A DNA stretch of 64,000 bases from CAUZIZ01 sp965222655 (GTDB lineage: Bacteria > Acidobacteriota > UBA6911 > RPQK01 > JAJDTT01). The stretch covers positions 124,001-188,000 of the forward strand of contig CBDCUP010000021.1 in the NCBI GenBank assembly GCA_965222655.1, given 5' to 3'. Positions 37,897 to 47,931 of this stretch are shown one piece after another. The notes below the pieces were generated by a model that saw only the letters and a program-made list of their open reading frames with translations, had not been told where the DNA came from and made no database searches. Within the stretch, counting starts at the first letter, position 1; each line of letters opens with the position of its first letter. Both the position numbers and the translations under genes were made by a program.

Positions 37897-37973
37897 AGTG
37901 ACGCTTGTAGCACGGGCACTCCTGCCCGTCGGTGTCCTCGACGGGCAAGAGTGCCCGTGCTACAAGCGTCACT
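37897..37973. repeat. REP-like palindrome, second copy
   Basis: AGTGACGCTTGTAGCACGGG is mirrored by CCCGTGCTACAAGCGTCACT around an inner CTGCCCGTC...GACGGGCAAG pair. It shares its core with 19352-19410. The stem is long and nearly perfect. Confidence 0.85.
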
Positions 37974-38024
37974 GCTCTGTCAGATGCTGTTTCCTACACC
38001 TTCCTCTGCCAATGAAGTTTCAGC

Positions 38025-38582
38025 TTAGTTCACATAAATAAAATCGTTGGACGCGATCAGGATGCGGCACAAGCTGGTCCATGCCTGCAGCCGCCCGTCC
38101 GAACTGAGATTCACGTTGGGATATCCCTGGAAAAAGTCGAGAGCCATCTCTACCTGCTCCACGGGCGGTTGCTTTCCCAGAACCACCCGGTGAGCCTTCC
38201 GGATACGCCCGACCTCGTCCACTCGATCGTCCTCGAGCAGTTTCTGAGCCAAGGAACGTGCCATCTCCTCGACGAAGCCACTGTTCATCATGTAGAGGGC
38301 TTGGGGCGCCACGCTGGTCTGAAAGCGCTTCGGATTGGTGGTGGTCGCATCTCCAAAATCGAAGAGGGTCATCAGATTGGGCAGGTTTGAGCGGCGAAGA
38401 AATAGATAGATCGTCCTTCGTTTGCTCTGGTTGGGATCCATGCTCTTTCGATCTTCGCTGAACTCCTGATCTGCGGCCTTGCCGGACTGGGCGAACACAC
38501 CGCTGTCAGAAAAAAGAGACAGAAGCCCACAGAGCGCCAGGAGGGCAAGGGGAACGGCCAGCCTTTCGATTCGCCAGCTCAT
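38025..38582 (-). pseudogene. DUF1553 protein reduced to leader plus C-terminus
   Basis: 185 residues from the ATG at 38582. A signal peptide (SWRIERLAVPLALLALCG) is followed within about 60 residues by the extreme C-terminal DUF1553 block: RRTIYLFLRRSNLPNLMTLFD, TSVAPQALYMMNSGFVEEMA and ASNDFIYVN. The heme motifs, DUF1549 and most of DUF1553 (many hundred residues in the paralogue at 7996-11502) are absent. The joint is in frame, so a small exported protein could still be made, but the cytochrome function is lost. The longer frame upstream of 38582 crosses the next gene antisense and is spurious. Confidence 0.8.
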
Positions 38583-38664
38583 GTGAGGCTCCTGAAAGAA
38601 CGCAGCATCCGGTTGGTCCTGGTTGAGGTGGACAGCGCTCCAAGGATGCAATCGGGTGGACTGT

Positions 38665-40125
38665 TCAATCCTGTGCTGTCCTACCCAAAAGCTGGAGCAG
38701 AGTGGTACGGACCTTGGCCTCCGCATCGACCGCCAGGTAGCTTGAACGGGCACGCCAGGTTTCATAGCCACCCAACTCGTGCTGACGGGAGGTCGGCAAA
38801 TAGCCGTTGTAGCCGTTGGCCAATTCGATGACGAAGGTCGGTCGGAGCGGACTCTGCTGCTTGATCGCCAGGCCGGTCTCGACGAAAGTCTCGCAGGGGC
38901 TGCTGACAATTCCCAGCTCACCGATGCGGAAGGCCTGAAGCCGTACCGGTACTTTCTCAGGATACTTGGCCAGCAAAACCGTCTCCCGGGCGTAGATCTC
39001 TCGTCGTTCTCGGTAGGGTCCGGACCCGGCAGCGTCCAGAATCTTCTTCGCTCGCTGGAGGTCTTCCTTACTGGGTATACGAACGCCAAGCTCGATTTCG
39101 GCTTCCCGTGCTACCAACGGTACCCAGTCCTGGTATTCGATGCGTTTGTATGCCTGGTATGCAGACCTGGCTACATCGCTGGCTACCAGGCGAATCTGCT
39201 CCAGGGGCTCGCGGCTTTCGCCAGCTTCGAAAAAGTTGATGTTGTTGATGTCACCGCTGGTACCGTTGGACATGATGCCAATGAAGGCGGGCTCGGCATT
39301 CTCGGCTCCAAGCAGTCCGGTGATTTGCCGAGCGAACTCGCCGAAGTAGTCCGCCGAGAGCATGTCCGCCGGCACCCCACCCACATAGTGAAGCGAGTAG
39401 TTCGCCAGCAGAGCAAGCGGCCGGCCGTCGACGGCTTGAACCGCCAAGACCGGAACCTCCGGGTCGGTAGGGCCCGCCGGTTTCAGCAACTTGCTGCTGC
39501 CGCGAGGCGGATTCATTCTTACTTTGTCGGTGCCGGCATCGAAAGGATCGGTGTAGTCGAAACCGGGCCGCATGTACCAACGGCGGTTGAAAACCTGTTG
39601 GGAATTGTTTCCCACTGCCCACCCCACGCGAGCTGGCTCCAAGCGAGAGTGAGCTTCGATGATGGCCTGGGCGATGTGGTCAATCAGAAACTTGCGGTAC
39701 TCTTCTTCCGGCTCACTTTGAAACACCCCGCCTACGGTGACGGCCGTGTGCGTATGGGTGGCTGACATCAGCATGCTTTTCGCCGGGATTCCCGTGGCTC
39801 GCGATGCCTTTTCTTTGGCCGGATCAAAGATATCCCGTGGGATCATGCAGCTGTCGCTGACGACTATGGCGATCTTGGACACTCCGTTGTCAAGCACCAG
39901 GCAGCGCGCATGCAGCGGATCGTGAGCCTTTTGCGCCGCCCGGTCGGTCATCCCACCATTGGACGAAACTGGGAATGTCGGGGGTGTGATGTCGATGGCA
40001 GAAGCCCCAGCACGCAGTGTCTTGGTGGCTGCTTGGCCGTCGCTGGGACCTGTGCTTCCTGCGAGACTCAAGAGGAACAGACTCGAAAACACGATCCGAC
40101 GCCGTACGATTGGTCCCAATTTCAT
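38665..40125 (-). CDS. Neutral/alkaline ceramidase-like secreted hydrolase
   Basis: 486 residues with a signal peptide (RRRIVFSSLFLLSLAGSTG). The neutral ceramidase N-terminal fold is recognisable: LRAGASAIDITPP at the start, SATHTHTAVTVGG, LLANYSLHYVGG, and GIMSNGTSGDINNINF, equivalent to the family's nucleophile region. It lacks the separate C-terminal Ig domain of true ceramidases. Such neutral/alkaline non-lysosomal-type proteins are common in Planctomycetota-like genomes with sulfatases; their natural substrate is mostly unknown. It follows the sulfatase by 27 bp on the same strand. Confidence 0.87.
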   Translation of the reverse strand: MKLGPIVRRRIVFSSLFLLSLAGSTGPSDGQAATKTLRAGASAIDITPPTFPVSSNGGMTDRAAQKAHDPLHARCLVLDNGVSKIAIVVSDSCMIPRDIFDPAKEKASRATGIPAKSMLMSATHTHTAVTVGGVFQSEPEEEYRKFLIDHIAQAIIEAHSRLEPARVGWAVGNNSQQVFNRRWYMRPGFDYTDPFDAGTDKVRMNPPRGSSKLLKPAGPTDPEVPVLAVQAVDGRPLALLANYSLHYVGGVPADMLSADYFGEFARQITGLLGAENAEPAFIGIMSNGTSGDINNINFFEAGESREPLEQIRLVASDVARSAYQAYKRIEYQDWVPLVAREAEIELGVRIPSKEDLQRAKKILDAAGSGPYRERREIYARETVLLAKYPEKVPVRLQAFRIGELGIVSSPCETFVETGLAIKQQSPLRPTFVIELANGYNGYLPTSRQHELGGYETWRARSSYLAVDAEAKVRTTLLQLLGRTAQD

Positions 40126-40152
40126 GAGCTGATAGTCCTCCTGCTGATGCCG

Positions 40153-41625
40153 TTACGGCGACTTTAGCACTTGTGGTCGTGGTTCTTCCACATAGCCGGG
40201 ACGGCGCTGGTTTGCTCCAGGTCGGTCCCGGTCGCCGAGATCCGCTCGCGCCTGTTCTGCAAGCACCATCAACCGTTTTACGATCTCGGAGTGCTGGGCG
40301 GCGAGGTTGCGGCTCGAACCGATGTCGGTGACCAGGTTGAACAGCAGTAGTTCAACCGGTTGTTCAGGACTGAAGTGGGGATGACGAGCGAACGACTTCA
40401 GAGGTAGAAAGAGTTTCCAGGGCCCTTGCCGCACGGCCTGGAGCTGATCCTGCTGGTAGTAGTAGAAAACCTCATAGGGCGATTTGGCAGAGGGTTCTCC
40501 GAAAAGCAGAGGCCGGATGTCATGGCCGTCAATGATGCGGTCACCTGGCGGTTTGCCTCCCGCCAATCGAGCCAGGGTGGGCAGCAGGTCCATGGTTGTG
40601 GCCAGTTCCTGGCACACCGTCGAGGGGGCGATCTTGTCCGGCCACCACGCGATTGTGGGCACCCGAAATGCGCCTTCCGAGGTCGTGTAACCGCGGCCGA
40701 AGAGTGGACCGTTGCTTCCCCTTGCCAGGCTGCCTTTTTCAGGAGCCATTGGCGCACCGTTGTCTGAGGTCCAGATCACCAGCGTGTCTTTGTCCAGTCC
40801 CAGCACGACGAGCTTGTCGAGGATCTGGCCGATGGACCAATCGAGTTCTTCGATCGAATCCCCCCAGGAACCGTTGCGGCTCTTGCCCTTGAATTCCGGA
40901 CTGGCGAATGGGGTCTTGGTGCTTCCCGGCATCGCCTGGGGAAAGTACAGGAAGAAGGGACGATCCCGGTTCTCATCGATAAACTTCAGAGCTCGCTGGG
41001 TATAACGCTTCGTCAACAGGTCTCGGTCGGCCGGAGCCTCGATGACACTTTCATCTTCCATCAGCGGAAGCGGGGGCCAATGCACGCCGTCCATTCGTTC
41101 ACCGATCCGCTGGCCCACGGCTTTTGTCATGTCGTCGCTGTAGGGGATGCCAAAGAACGAATCGAAACCCTGGCGCGTCGGAAGGAACTCCGGTTGGTCC
41201 CCCAGATGCCACTTGCCGATAATCGTGGTGGCGTAACCGCGATCCTTCAGCAACTCAGCAATCGTAATTTCCTGGGGATGCAGCCCATAGGGCGAGATGG
41301 GCCGCAGGACATGTGCATCCCTGGGGTTCGTGTGCATGCTGACTCTCTGGGCATAGGAGCCGGTCATGAGACTCGCACGGGACGGAGTGCAAACGCCTGC
41401 GGAGGCATAGAAGTGTGTGAACTTGAGGCCTTCGCGCGCCATGCGATTCAAGTTGGGTGTGCGATGAAGCTGAGACCCAAAAGGCTCGATGTCGCCGTAA
41501 CCCAGGTTGTCGCAAAAGATGACGATGAAGTTGGGCTGCCGGGCTTGTGGGGCCGAGTAGATGAATGGGACATCGACGATGAACGCCAGGACGATGGCAA
41601 GAAGGTTGGATAATTTCCCCGGCAC
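40153..41625 (-). CDS. Formylglycine-dependent sulfatase (arylsulfatase family)
   Basis: 490 residues with an N-terminal hydrophobic leader. Family motifs: NFIVIFCDNLGYGDIEPFG with metal-binding Asp-Asn at about 39-40; GVCTPSRASLMTG with Cys79 of the CxPxR motif, which must be converted to formylglycine; GKWHLGDQP; and IWTSDNGAPM with further metal ligands. A C-terminal subdomain ends near residue 470. It would remove sulfate from a polysaccharide or aryl ester outside the cytoplasm. A canonical maturase was not found in this window. It sits in a minus-strand cluster with ceramidase-like and isomerase-like genes. Confidence 0.93.
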   Translation of the reverse strand: MPGKLSNLLAIVLAFIVDVPFIYSAPQARQPNFIVIFCDNLGYGDIEPFGSQLHRTPNLNRMAREGLKFTHFYASAGVCTPSRASLMTGSYAQRVSMHTNPRDAHVLRPISPYGLHPQEITIAELLKDRGYATTIIGKWHLGDQPEFLPTRQGFDSFFGIPYSDDMTKAVGQRIGERMDGVHWPPLPLMEDESVIEAPADRDLLTKRYTQRALKFIDENRDRPFFLYFPQAMPGSTKTPFASPEFKGKSRNGSWGDSIEELDWSIGQILDKLVVLGLDKDTLVIWTSDNGAPMAPEKGSLARGSNGPLFGRGYTTSEGAFRVPTIAWWPDKIAPSTVCQELATTMDLLPTLARLAGGKPPGDRIIDGHDIRPLLFGEPSAKSPYEVFYYYQQDQLQAVRQGPWKLFLPLKSFARHPHFSPEQPVELLLFNLVTDIGSSRNLAAQHSEIVKRLMVLAEQARADLGDRDRPGANQRRPGYVEEPRPQVLKSP

Positions 41626-41689
41626 TCGTTCTGCTCCTGGTACAGACTTTCTAAAGCCGGCGGTCAGCCCACTTTCTGATGGAGGAAAA

Positions 41690-42619
41690 TTAGGCCTTCT
41701 CTACAAGACCCTCAAGGAAGCGCCTCGCCTTCTTGGCTTCCTCCAAGGTTTGGGCCAGACTACCCTCGGCCAGGGTCTCGACGACCAGAGGTCCACCCCT
41801 GAATCCACCTCGTTGAAGGCGGCCCAGGACAGCTGGGAAATCTACCAGGCCGGTACCCGGGGTTACTGCAACGTTCTTCGGATGCTGGTAGTCCTTGATG
41901 GCCATACCCACCACCAGACCATCCACCTGAGCTGCGTCCTCTGAAGGATCCAGGCTGCCGCCGGAGTAATAGAGAATGTTGCCGGCGTCGTACCAGATCC
42001 GGAAGTTCTCGTGGTTGACCTTCTCGATGGCCTTGCGACATTCCGGGCCGGTCGCGTTGAGACCGCCGTGGGGCTTGAGGCTGATGCCGACTCCCTGTTC
42101 GGCGGCGTACCCGCAGCATTCGGCAATCGCTGTGTAGTAGGCTTCGTACAACTCCGGTTTTCCGGTCCCACCCATCACCAGACTGGTGCCGCCGGCGGCT
42201 GCGCAGTTACGCAGGATGCTCTTGAGCGCCTTCACTCCTGACGGGATGGACTCCTCGACGGGAATGTTGCCGGCCCAGACGCTGGCAACAGTCAGATCCC
42301 GGTCTTTGACCTCTTTGCCCACTTTCCGTGCCTCGTCGAGGCTTGTTTGCGACGAGAGAATCAACCGATTCGGCGAGTTTGTCGTCATCAAACCGACGTA
42401 TCGGTAACCCGCTTCGGCTATCGCATCCAGGGCAATACGATAATCGTACTTTCCCCAGGGACGTGTATAGCAGCCGATTTGCCATGTGTCCGGCATTGAA
42501 CTGCGGCCAGCTTCGAGCAACCTTCCTGGATCCTGGGCGGAGAGCAGAAAACCGGTGCTGGCGACGCCTGTTGCGCGTGCCAGGAATCTGCGGCGCGAGA
42601 CTGCATTAGGACGAGTCAC
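41690..42619 (-). CDS. Exported sugar phosphate isomerase/epimerase-like TIM barrel
   Basis: 309 residues. The leader SRRRFLARATGVASTGFLLS is a Tat-type signal. The xylose-isomerase-like TIM barrel is recognisable by WQIGCYTRPWGKYDYRIALDAIAEAGYRYVGL, GTSLVMGGTGKPELYEAYY, GISLKPHGGLNATGP and WYDAGNILYYSGG, which hold the usual His, Glu and Asp metal ligands. The substrate is unknown; despite the family name these exported members rarely act on sugar phosphates. It lies 64 bp upstream of the sulfatase on the same strand. Confidence 0.88.
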   Translation of the reverse strand: MTRPNAVSRRRFLARATGVASTGFLLSAQDPGRLLEAGRSSMPDTWQIGCYTRPWGKYDYRIALDAIAEAGYRYVGLMTTNSPNRLILSSQTSLDEARKVGKEVKDRDLTVASVWAGNIPVEESIPSGVKALKSILRNCAAAGGTSLVMGGTGKPELYEAYYTAIAECCGYAAEQGVGISLKPHGGLNATGPECRKAIEKVNHENFRIWYDAGNILYYSGGSLDPSEDAAQVDGLVVGMAIKDYQHPKNVAVTPGTGLVDFPAVLGRLQRGGFRGGPLVVETLAEGSLAQTLEEAKKARRFLEGLVEKA

Positions 42620-43004
42620 GTTTTCTCCTTCTGGGTAGATTTCAGTGAGAGTCCTTCTCTCAAAGCTAGCATTACCCCTTCAAGTCCTGGTCATCGCGAA
42701 TCGGACATGTTATTCCCAAAGAGAAGAGTTGAAGTGTGGTTACTATACTCAAAGGGTTAGTGTGAGTCGACAAGGGGAGTTAGGATCCGAAAGTTGAGGT
42801 GAAACCCTCGACCCTTGGTCTAGGCATCTTACCGTTCTCGGAGCCCGCTGAAGCGGGCTCCTGGGGGGGGATTGTTTCCCGAATGGGGCCAGCGCAACTG
42901 GGATGGGACTGCGTGGTAGCGCGAGACATTTTCGAACCCGCTCCTCTTGTATGGCCTACGAGGACCCCCCCTATAATTGTCACTATTCGCGTTCCCTGTA
43001 GCTA
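42620..43004. other. Intergenic region with one perfect hairpin
   Basis: No gene was recognised. GGAGCCCGCTGAAGCGGGCTCC at 42840-42861 is a perfect 9-bp stem with a TGAA loop, without a clear T tract. The rest holds the upstream region of the isomerase-like gene and the left target duplication of the next IS. Confidence 0.6.
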
Positions 43005-44669
43005 GTGCCCGTCCGGAAACCGGGGTTCCCAGAACTGTAATCTGTTGAATCGGAACCACTTTTTATACCTGAGACTGCTGACAGACCGACTCGACCCAGC
43101 TCGATCCAGAGCGAGGACGCACGGGCCAAAAAACACCGGTTCGGCGCAGACCTCTCCCTGAGTCGGAGCCACAAGGCAGTACGGTCAGCCACAAAAGACT
43201 ACAACAGGAGTCGGGCCAGGACGACCAGGTTATAGGTCAGGACGCTGGCATGGACGTAGCTTTGAAAGTGAGGCCAGCCTTTCCAGGTACAGCGGTGGAG
43301 ACCAAAGGTGTGCTTGAGGGTCCCAATGCACCCCTCGATCCCGGCCCGGAAGCGTTTGAGCTGTTTGTAGACCCAACTGGAACGCACCATGCTCTCGACC
43401 GTCAACCCACACTTTTTGGAAAAGGCCACGTCCTGTACCCCCTGCTCTTTGGCCCAGCTCAGGTTGGCCGCCGAGGCAAAACCGCCATCCCAGGCGCTCT
43501 GGCGCGGGACCTTCCCGTACAGCTGTCGATGACGCTCTAAGAAGGGTTGCACATAGTTGCTATCGGCTGGATTCCCGCGTTCCACCACACAATCCAGGAT
43601 CAGCGACGAGGCCCCCGTGCTGACAAACACTTTGTGGCCGAAAACCGTTTCCCGAGGGCTCTTCTTGATAATATCGGTGTGCTCTTCGAAGAGGGAACAG
43701 ATCTTCTCCTGGGCCGCGACGGCCTCGCCCGAAAGGACCCGTCGTTGAGTCTGCTCGATGACTTGGTGCAACAGCTCCAGATAGTGGGCCAGTTGCGCCG
43801 CCCCGGCCAGACTGAGGGGATCGCTCCACTGCGCCGACGCGGCCAGCGCCTGCTCGGCATAGTGGGCCGTCTTGGACGCCACCTTGATCAGATCGCGGTA
43901 ACTCTCCAGGCGCTTCTTGCCGCGGCGGTTGCGGATGTTCAGGACGCGCCGCTTGGCCCGTCGCGTGTGATCGACGAAGCCGATCCCTTCCCAGTCCCGC
44001 AGCCGCCCCAGCCACCGGGTGACGACTCGAATGCCGTCGTACAACAGCTCACTGTCGAGCGGATAGTGGACGTTGGTCTGGACCGCCGTGGCATCGACCC
44101 GAATCCGTTGGCCTTTTTCCAGACCCCGAGCCTGCGCCCAGCGCACCAAGTGGTCGTTGATCGCCTTCCATGTCCCCGGCTCAATCTTCCCCAGGTTCTC
44201 CGCCAGGGTGGCTTTGCTGATCGACGCCCCATAGGGCAAGCGACAGAACCTCTGACAGCTTTGCGAATCCACCAGATGAAACTCCAGCTTGCGATAGCTG
44301 AACTGATGCAGCTGTTTGATGACGGCACAACGCAGCACCTGCTCGGCCGTCAAACCGGGGGCGCCGACACTGGAATCGACCCTGTCAGAGAGATCTTGTA
44401 CTATCAGCTCCAGCGTCTGGGGATTGTCGTCCAGGATGCGCGAGATCACCTTCAATTCATGGGCCAGTTGGTGATCGGGCCATGGTGGGGAAAGAGGGCG
44501 TTGTTTTTCACGCTTTTGACGCATCTTCGAACTCCTGAAATCGTCCTAAGTCGTTTCAGTCTAATTGTTTACACCAGATAGTCTAGCAAACGACCCTGAC
44601 AATTTCGGAGCTTGAAAAAGCCCTCTTTCCCCTTCCTTATCAATTACTTACGGATTTCCGGACGGGCAC
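43005..44669 (-). mobile_element. DDE insertion sequence with 6-bp target duplication
   Basis: A 1665-bp element with terminal repeats GTGCCCGTCCGGAAA at the left and the exact reverse complement at the right. TAGCTA flanks both ends (42999-43004 and 44670-44675) and is the probable duplication. It carries one transposase on the minus strand, 194 bp inside the left end. Confidence 0.9.
43199..44524 (-). CDS. DDE transposase (ISDol1/IS5-like group)
   Basis: 441 residues. The N-terminal helix-turn-helix region includes LTAEQVLRCAVIKQLHQFSYRKL. The catalytic core shows IRVDATAVQTNVHYPLDSELLYDG (first Asp), an internal SAWDGGFAS (second Asp) and RFRAGIEGCIGTLKHTFGL (Glu in the YREK-like position). 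The family could be the ISNCY ISDol1 group or a related IS5/IS1182-type. The frame is intact and the ends are perfect, so it is probably recently mobile. Confidence 0.88.
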   Translation of the reverse strand: MRQKREKQRPLSPPWPDHQLAHELKVISRILDDNPQTLELIVQDLSDRVDSSVGAPGLTAEQVLRCAVIKQLHQFSYRKLEFHLVDSQSCQRFCRLPYGASISKATLAENLGKIEPGTWKAINDHLVRWAQARGLEKGQRIRVDATAVQTNVHYPLDSELLYDGIRVVTRWLGRLRDWEGIGFVDHTRRAKRRVLNIRNRRGKKRLESYRDLIKVASKTAHYAEQALAASAQWSDPLSLAGAAQLAHYLELLHQVIEQTQRRVLSGEAVAAQEKICSLFEEHTDIIKKSPRETVFGHKVFVSTGASSLILDCVVERGNPADSNYVQPFLERHRQLYGKVPRQSAWDGGFASAANLSWAKEQGVQDVAFSKKCGLTVESMVRSSWVYKQLKRFRAGIEGCIGTLKHTFGLHRCTWKGWPHFQSYVHASVLTYNLVVLARLLL

Positions 44670-44717
44670 TAGCTAGTCCCTCATCAATTCCGGTAGAGCG
44701 GCAGGAAGATCCGAGCC

Positions 44718-46453
44718 ATGGCGACAAGCAATCCCTTCTCGGAAGCTGAGCGAGCCCGGCACAGGATCTCCCACTTCATGGCCGGCTGCCCGGTGTCCTC
44801 GCGTCGCGATTTCTTGTCAAAACTGGCCGGTTCCGCGGTTGCCTCCGCACTTTCCACGCCTCTGGCCTTGGCGCGAACGGCCCCTGGTTCGGGACGCCTT
44901 CATCTGACCGTCTTCGATCAAAAGTCGGGTCAGCCGATGCCAGCGCGCCTGCACGTCCAGCTGGCCGATGGTTCTCACTGGACGCCGATCTCAGCCTCTT
45001 CCGGACACCATCATGCAGAGGCTGTCTCTGGCCTGGTCACCGGCTACGACTTCGAGTCCATGGTGGCGCCGGCACGTTGCTCCCTACTTTCAACTCACCT
45101 GAGTCGGGGTGAGGCGATCCTGGAACTGCCTCCCGGGAAATGCAAGATTTTCCTCTCTCGAGGATTCGAGTACCGTCCGCTGCAATTGAGTGTCGACGTC
45201 GCTCATGATCAGACCCTTCGAGTAGAGGAGCCGCTCGAAAGATGGATTGATATGCCGGCGCAGGGCTATTTCAGCGGCGACATCCATCAGCACTTCACTC
45301 GAACCAGTCCAGCCGACAATGAGCTCTGGGAAGCCCTTGCCAGGGCGGAAGATCTACACCTGATCAACACCATGGTGCTCAAGCACGGGGAGCCAGCCAA
45401 CCGCTACGAACAGTATGCCTACGGCCGCGATGGCAGCCACCAGAGTGGGCACTATGTCATCGTTCCGGGAGAGGAGTTCAGGGACAACGATATGTCCGGA
45501 CACATGACGATGGCGGGCATCCAGAAAGTCATCGAGCCGGTCAGCACCGGGCCTACGTTGGGACTTCGTGAGAACTTTCCTCCCTTTGCCGTGGCCTGCC
45601 GCGAAGCCCGTCGCCAAGGAGCCGTTGTCGGCTGGGCACATGGCGCCGTTTCAGGGGATTGGGGAGGCAGCCGGGGAATGGAATCAGTTGCGGTAGAGGC
45701 AGCCCTGGGTCTGATTGACTTCCTGGAAGTGGTTCAGTTCATGAGCTTTCTGGGCGAGACCTTCTGGTATCGCCTCCTGGGCAGCGGTCTTCAGTTGTCC
45801 GGTGTCGGTGGGACCGATTTCCCGTTCGGGATCTGGCTTGCGCCCTGGTATCCCAGCTTTGGGCAGGAGCGAACCTTCGTAAAGGTGGCCGGCGACTTTA
45901 CACCCCAGTCCTGGTTTGAAGGGGTCCGGAAGGGGCAGCTCTTCTCCTCAAATGGTCCCATGGTCTGGTTTTCGGTGGAAGGAAAGCCGGCAGGGACGAA
46001 GCTGGATCTGGCCGGGACGCGGAAGCTGCGAGTCAAGGCCAGTGCCCGCTGTGCCTACCCCTTGGAGTCCCTGCAAATCCTCGTCAATGGCCGGCCGGTT
46101 GAGAGCGCCAGCCGCTGGATGGAGATCGCCGTTTCCTGAGTTTCGAGGGAAATATCGACCTCGAGGAGAGCTCCTGGCTGGCCGCCCGCGCCACCGGAAC
46201 GGTCACGGCCGAAACCTTTTGGGGTGAGAGAAACTGGCCCCTTATTGCCCACAGTGGAGTGGTTTTTGCGCTGCGCCAAGGGAGCCCGGTGCGGATAAAA
46301 CCAGACCTCGAGTTTCTGCTTCAGTACACCGAACGTTTTCGTAGCTTCGTCAGACAGAATGGTGTCTTCGACATCGCAGAACACCGCAGTGTGTTTCTAG
46401 CGAATATCGATCAGGCAGTGACGATCTATCGGCAGCGTCTGAGAGGCATTTGA
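44718..46453 (+). pseudogene. CehA/McbA-type metallohydrolase, frameshifted near its end
   Basis: From the ATG at 44718, 473 residues are read before a stop at 46137-46139. SSRRDFLSKLAGSAVASAL is an RR leader. GYFSGDIHQHFTRTSPADN carries the metal-binding His pair of the PHP-like CehA family, with HGAVSGDWGG and GVGGTDFPFG further on. A minus-one shift near 46130 continues SFEGNIDLEESSWLAARATG...FWGERNWPLIAHSG up to 46453, the expected C-terminal domain. The original gene was therefore about 578 codons. A single-base indel, real or from sequencing, explains it; the metal site is upstream of the break. Confidence 0.82.
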
Positions 46454-46468
46454 TCTAGAAGCATTGTC

Positions 46469-47860
46469 ATGGAAAAATCAAGACTACTCCCTCCTGGTCT
46501 TCTTCTCCTCTGTGCGTTGTCGGCTCCAAGCGCCACTTTTGTGCATGCCACAGAGCAAGGGGCAGGGAACTCTCTGAAGACCGTCCTGGACTTCGGCGCC
46601 AAGGGAGACGGGCATACCGACGATACCGATTCCATTCAGAAAGCCGTCGACTCAGGTGTGGGAGACATCGTCTTTCCAGCGGGTGTCTATCTTGTTTCGA
46701 GGCCGATCCGGGTCGAGCTGGATCGCTCCGGGCCGGTGTCGATCTCGGGAAACGGAACGGCACGGATCGTCATGGCTGGAGCCGGGCCGGCTCTGCGCCT
46801 GATGGGGACGCATCAGGGCACCGCAGGACCAGCCACGGTCGAGCCGAAGGTATGGGAGCGCCAGCGCATGCCGCTGGTGGATGGCATCGAGATCCTGGGT
46901 CGGCATCCCGAAGCATCGGGAATCGAAGCTCAGGGAACCATGCAGCTCACCATCACCCGGGTTACCGTCCGCTCGGCCCTTCACGGCATTCACTTGATCA
47001 AGCGCAATCGAAACGTCGTCATCTCCGAGTGTCACCTCTATGACAATCGAGGGGTTGGACTGTTCCTGGATGGCGTGAACCTGCACCAGATCAATGTCAC
47101 GAACTGCCACATCAGCTACAACCGGCGTGGCGGGATCGTCTCGACCCACAGTCAGATTCGGAATCTGCAGATCGGATCCTGTGACATCGAGGGCAATATG
47201 GCGAAGGGCTCCGGACCCGCCGCCAACATTCTCATCGATGCAGCCACCGAGAGTGTTCGTGAAGTCTCCATCGTGGGGTGTACCATCCAGCACGAGAATC
47301 TGGGCCCCGAATCGGCCAACATCCGCCTACTCGGTCCCAGTCTCGAGCAGGCTCACAAAGTGGGGCACTTCTTGATTGCCGATAACGCGATTTCTGATGC
47401 CGGAGTCAACGTTCACCTGAGACACGTCCGAGGCGTTACGCTGGTCGGCAATACCGTGTGGAGCGGTGGACAATACAACCTACTGGTGGAAGGTTCTTCC
47501 AACATCGTGGTGGGTCCCAATCTGTTTGACCGAAATCCGGACTACCGTCCCTATAGCAAAAGCAAGAACGGTCTTCTGTTTCGAGATTCTCGCGATTGCA
47601 CTCTATCTGGCCTCCATATCAACCAGGTGCTGGGGACACCCGCCGCGCTGATCCTGGAGCGCTGCCAGTGGTTCAACGTTACCAACTGCACTATCCTCGA
47701 CTCGGACGGCTGTGGACTCATGTTAAGGGATGTCCAAAACTCGCGTGTCTCGGGCTGCATCATTCGCAGCGGGTCCAAGAAGACAGCGGATTCTCGACCG
47801 ATTTGCATCAGCGGAGGGCAGGGAAATCAGATTGTCGACAACCTTCTTTCGACCGAGTGA
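46469..47860 (+). CDS. Secreted right-handed beta-helix protein (pectate-lyase-superfamily-like)
   Basis: 463 residues with a signal peptide (LPPGLLLLCALSAPSATFVHA). The domain start LDFGAKGDGHTDDTDSIQKAV is the usual opening of Pectate_lyase_3/GH28-type helices. It is followed by many short beta-coil turns (VVISECHLYDNRGVGLFLDG, VTNCHISYNRRGGIV, VTNCTILDSDGCGLML). A polysaccharide lyase, epimerase or hydrolase role is possible, but no catalytic Asp cluster could be assigned. It follows the CehA-like gene by 15 bp. Confidence 0.87.
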   Translation: MEKSRLLPPGLLLLCALSAPSATFVHATEQGAGNSLKTVLDFGAKGDGHTDDTDSIQKAVDSGVGDIVFPAGVYLVSRPIRVELDRSGPVSISGNGTARIVMAGAGPALRLMGTHQGTAGPATVEPKVWERQRMPLVDGIEILGRHPEASGIEAQGTMQLTITRVTVRSALHGIHLIKRNRNVVISECHLYDNRGVGLFLDGVNLHQINVTNCHISYNRRGGIVSTHSQIRNLQIGSCDIEGNMAKGSGPAANILIDAATESVREVSIVGCTIQHENLGPESANIRLLGPSLEQAHKVGHFLIADNAISDAGVNVHLRHVRGVTLVGNTVWSGGQYNLLVEGSSNIVVGPNLFDRNPDYRPYSKSKNGLLFRDSRDCTLSGLHINQVLGTPAALILERCQWFNVTNCTILDSDGCGLMLRDVQNSRVSGCIIRSGSKKTADSRPICISGGQGNQIVDNLLSTE

Positions 47861-47931
47861 GCCCGGTCGGAGGCGAGTTCGTAGTCTTACTCGGGTACCA
47901 ACGCCCTCGCACGAAGGGGAGTAGGGGTAGA

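Noticed and set aside
38583..39089. N-terminal extension of the shortened DUF1553 gene
   Set aside because: It runs antisense-frame through the ceramidase-like gene; the signal peptide starts at 38582.
43547..44581. 344-codon plus-strand frame inside the DDE insertion sequence
   Set aside because: Opposite strand of a clear transposase.
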